Positions 62,145 through 64,000 of a stretch of 64,000 nucleotides of DNA are shown here, piece by piece. The DNA lies in assembly GCF_036231965.1 (NCBI RefSeq), contig NZ_CP109499.1, forward strand, positions 186,001 through 250,000, in the 5' to 3' direction. Each line of letters opens with the position of its first letter. Within the stretch, counting starts at the first letter, position 1. A program made the translations under genes and the position numbers. This DNA is from Streptomyces sp. NBC_01428. GTDB taxonomy: Bacteria; Actinomycetota; Actinomycetes; Streptomycetales; Streptomycetaceae. The notes beneath the pieces were generated by a model, which was not told the origin of the DNA, did no database searches, and was given only the letters and a program-made list of their open reading frames with translations.

Positions 62145-62745
62145 CTACTGGTGGATGGTCAGGACGGTGGCGTCGCCGCCAAGGACGTCGGCGCGGTTCG
62201 GCCACGCGCATGCGAGCTGCACGATTCCGACTGGGTGGGACCGGGTCAGGCCCGTACCGGACGGTCCCGGCGGTGGTGGTGTCGCCGCCGAAGGAGAGGT
62301 CCGCTGCGCCGTCGCCGTCGAAGTGGCCGTTGATTCTGAGGTCGCCGGGGGCGCCGGCCAAGGTCTGTGCGGTGCTCAGACCGCGCGAGCCGCCCCACTG
62401 CACGGCAGGTTCACGCCCTGACGGCGCGTGGACAAGGTCGGTGTAGCCGTCGTGATCCAGGTCGGCGCGCAGCAGTTGGGTCTCTGGCATGTGCTCCTTA
62501 CGGGACGGCAGTTGGGACACGGTGCGCAGTTGGGGGTCGAGGCCGTGTGCAGTGCCGTCGACCACCACCACGCGTCGCCCCTGCATGACGGCGGCGAAGT
62601 CGCCGTATCCGTCTCCGTTGAAGTCCCCGGTGCGCGGCGACGGGGTGGCTCTGCCTGCGGGCGGCAGTCGGGAGTCTCCCGCCCGCACGCTCTGCGCACT
62701 GGTGCACAGTGCTGCCAGCACGGTCGTCAGTGTCACCACCGCCAT
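62145..62745 (-). pseudogene. FG-GAP/VCBS repeat protein, frameshifted and truncated
   Basis: ATG 62745 gives a signal peptide (VVTLTTVLAALCTSAQSVRA) and then FG-GAP units: GDFNGDGYGDFAAVMQGRRV, ADLDHDGYTDLVHAPSG and GHFDGDGAADLSFGGDT. After about residue 160 the frame turns to Arg/Pro-rich sequence. The next frame, ending at 62145, reads coding-like (VGIVQLACAWPNRADVLGGD then ATVLTIHQ). One frameshift near 62230 explains this. FG-GAP proteins are usually about 400 aa or more; only about 200 codons remain. Confidence 0.55.
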
Positions 62746-62877
62746 TGTTCCCGTCCCTGCATGCGCGCCCCCTCGCCGCAGAAACCCTATCCACGGGATG
62801 AGGCAAGGGGTACGGCTACTGTCGCGTGGTCGCCCGTACGGCGGCCGGAGACCGGCTCCCCGCTTACCGCTCCCGGC

Positions 62878-63177
62878 TTACCGATGTTGCTCGTGATACC
62901 GAGTCGACGCGCCTGAGCCATTGCGCGCCTCGAATTCCATCGCGCCGCGCCGGACACGCACGATGAGATACACGGCCACCGAGGTCGGTACAAGGCGTAC
63001 GACCAGCCAGAGAAAGCGGTGCTCTATCTGCGCCCAGGTTGTCGCCGCCTGCCAACCATGGGGCAGCCCCATCAGGAGGACTGAAGCGGCCATACAGAGG
63101 ACCGTCGCGGCCAGGACTCCGAAGGCCACGTACACGGCGAGTTCGATCCACCATGTCCTGCTGACGCGCTTCCTCAC
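62878..63177 (-). CDS. Small membrane protein (99 aa) of unknown function
   Basis: Two membrane helices (WIELAVYVAFGVLAATVLCMAASVLLMG and FLWLVVRLVPTSVAVYLIVRV) with an Arg-rich short loop and tail. GTG 63177 follows GGGGGAG. No family is recognised. Confidence 0.6.
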   Translation of the reverse strand: MRKRVSRTWWIELAVYVAFGVLAATVLCMAASVLLMGLPHGWQAATTWAQIEHRFLWLVVRLVPTSVAVYLIVRVRRGAMEFEARNGSGASTRYHEQHR

Positions 63178-63411
63178 TCAGGCTCCCCCTGCCGTTGCGT
63201 GACCAGCTCAGCCGAGGTGTCAGGATCTCATTGCCAGGCACGGTGGCGATATGGAGTCGTGGGATCTGGAACGGGGGGACGCAGCTCCCGTCATGAAGGC
63301 TCGTGCGGCCGGGCGCCGGAAAAGTTCGGCGGGGATGTCGAGAACGACGCGACCGCTCCGTCCCAGGAGCAGAGGCGACCACCGTGGTCGCCCGACCCTC
63401 TGGAGCCCGGC

Positions 63412-63960
63412 ATGACGAACGACAAGATCTCCGAGATCCTCGACCGCCCGCTGAGCCAGGAGATGCTGGCTCGCGACATCTGCCGTCTGGCCTACGTGGC
63501 GAAGGACGGGACACCGCGCAACATCCCGATCGCGTTCGCCTGGAACGGGAGGCAGGCCGTGATGTGCACGTCGAAGAACGCCCCGAAGCTGGCCTCGCTC
63601 CGTCAGAATCCGGCCGTGGCCATCACCATCGACACCGAGGTGCATCCGCCCACGATCCTGCTGGTCCGCGGCACCGTCGAACTCGACGAGGTCGACGGTA
63701 TTCCAGAGGAATACCTGGAGATGAACGGTTCCTACGGGATGACGGCCGAGCAGCGCGTCGCGTGGGAGGCCGAGGTCCGCTCGCTCTACGACGGCATGGT
63801 CCGCATCGTGATGACGCCGACGTGGGCGAAGCTGATCGACTTCGACACGACCCTGCCGAGCGCGGTCGAGGAACTCGTCCAGCAGCGTGCGGAACGTCAG
63901 CAGAAGAGGGAGGACGACCCTGTGCGGTCGGGCGGGACGACGGGGTCATCGAGGTCTTGA
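63412..63960 (+). CDS. Pyridoxamine 5'-phosphate oxidase-like (PPOX) flavin-binding protein
   Basis: 182 aa. ISEILDRPLSQEMLARDICRLAYVAKDGTPRNIPIAFAWNGRQAVMCTSKNAPKLASLRQNPAVAITID is the split-barrel PPOX pattern. GGAG precedes ATG 63412 by 7 nt; in-frame upstream sequence reads poorly. A Gln/Arg-rich C-terminal tail follows the domain. The cofactor (FMN or F420) and substrate are unknown. Confidence 0.8.
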   Translation: MTNDKISEILDRPLSQEMLARDICRLAYVAKDGTPRNIPIAFAWNGRQAVMCTSKNAPKLASLRQNPAVAITIDTEVHPPTILLVRGTVELDEVDGIPEEYLEMNGSYGMTAEQRVAWEAEVRSLYDGMVRIVMTPTWAKLIDFDTTLPSAVEELVQQRAERQQKREDDPVRSGGTTGSSRS

Positions 63961-64000
63961 CCGTCCGGCGCATGCGGCAGGCGCGGCAGTCGTGAAGGCG

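Noticed and set aside
61660..62745. Single 361-aa fusion of FG-GAP repeats with a C-terminal domain
   Set aside because: The middle of this frame is Arg/Pro-rich and not protein-like, the adjacent frame has better coding bias there, and the C-terminal part has its own ATG at 62133. Two units with a frameshift explain it better.

Overview
The window is high-GC actinobacterial chromosome, almost certainly Streptomyces or a close relative. The evidence is the strong G/C bias at third codon positions, frequent GTG starts, a 6-Mce lipid-uptake operon, mycothiol-type enzymes, a TIGR03086 protein, an ANTAR protein, a SpoIIE/GAF phosphatase and a rare TTA codon in a regulator. I saw no rRNA, tRNA, CRISPR, phage or insertion sequence. 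Most of it reads as ordinary chromosomal housekeeping and accessory genes in small units.

1-12.8 kb: a truncated membrane protein, a hemerythrin-like protein, an AraC regulator divergent from a TIGR03086 protein, and a DUF2809 protein. Next comes a quinol-monooxygenase-like protein divergent from an HxlR regulator, with two near-identical palindromes between them. A two-gene flavin (luciferase-like) monooxygenase operon follows, preceded by a 38-aa Cys-containing leader peptide. Then come a HAD phosphatase, a PPOX protein, a DUF574 methyltransferase, a metallophosphoesterase divergent from a CGNR zinc-finger regulator, and a PucR-type regulator carrying a TTA codon.

12.9-30.8 kb is the centrepiece. 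Three secreted proteins of unknown function point left. A 736-bp control region carries an array of GGWGACAA boxes. A rightward operon follows: Mce ATPase, two YrbE permeases, MceA-F, four Mce-associated (Mam) membrane proteins arranged as a duplicated pair, and a secreted lytic transglycosylase. It ends at a 17-bp hairpin. Most junctions are 4-bp start/stop overlaps, so the genes are probably translationally coupled. The inferred job is import of a lipid or sterol across the envelope, with the transglycosylase perhaps opening peptidoglycan for the Mce/Mam assembly. The MceE-position protein has proline where a lipobox cysteine is expected.

31-41.6 kb: a PIG-L deacetylase, a PadR regulator with a perfect palindromic operator next to an acyl-CoA dehydrogenase, and a truncated Clp-repeat protein abutting the C-terminal stub of an OmpR-type response regulator (a recombination scar). 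A class I terpene synthase with all its catalytic motifs follows, then a GNAT, monooxygenase-like, DUF1152, methyltransferase and small hypothetical proteins.

41.6-52.7 kb looks like a stress/envelope group: SpoIIE phosphatase with GAF/PAS sensors, NTF2-like protein, DUF2231 membrane protein, BON-LysM protein, PRC/DUF2382 protein, RsbW-like kinase, a PBP4-type D,D-carboxypeptidase, an ANTAR protein and an APC permease. Two genes have GGGTAC promoter elements that resemble the stress sigma consensus.

52.7-64 kb: an alpha/beta hydrolase, enoyl-CoA hydratase, a DoxX/MarR divergent pair, a PaaI thioesterase, a membrane protein/TetR divergent pair with a 19-bp inverted repeat, a TetR/NAD-epimerase divergent pair with 20-bp arms, a CaCA cation exchanger, a frameshifted FG-GAP pseudogene, small proteins and a PPOX protein. 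One recurring theme is the number of regulator-target pairs in which the operator is directly readable.
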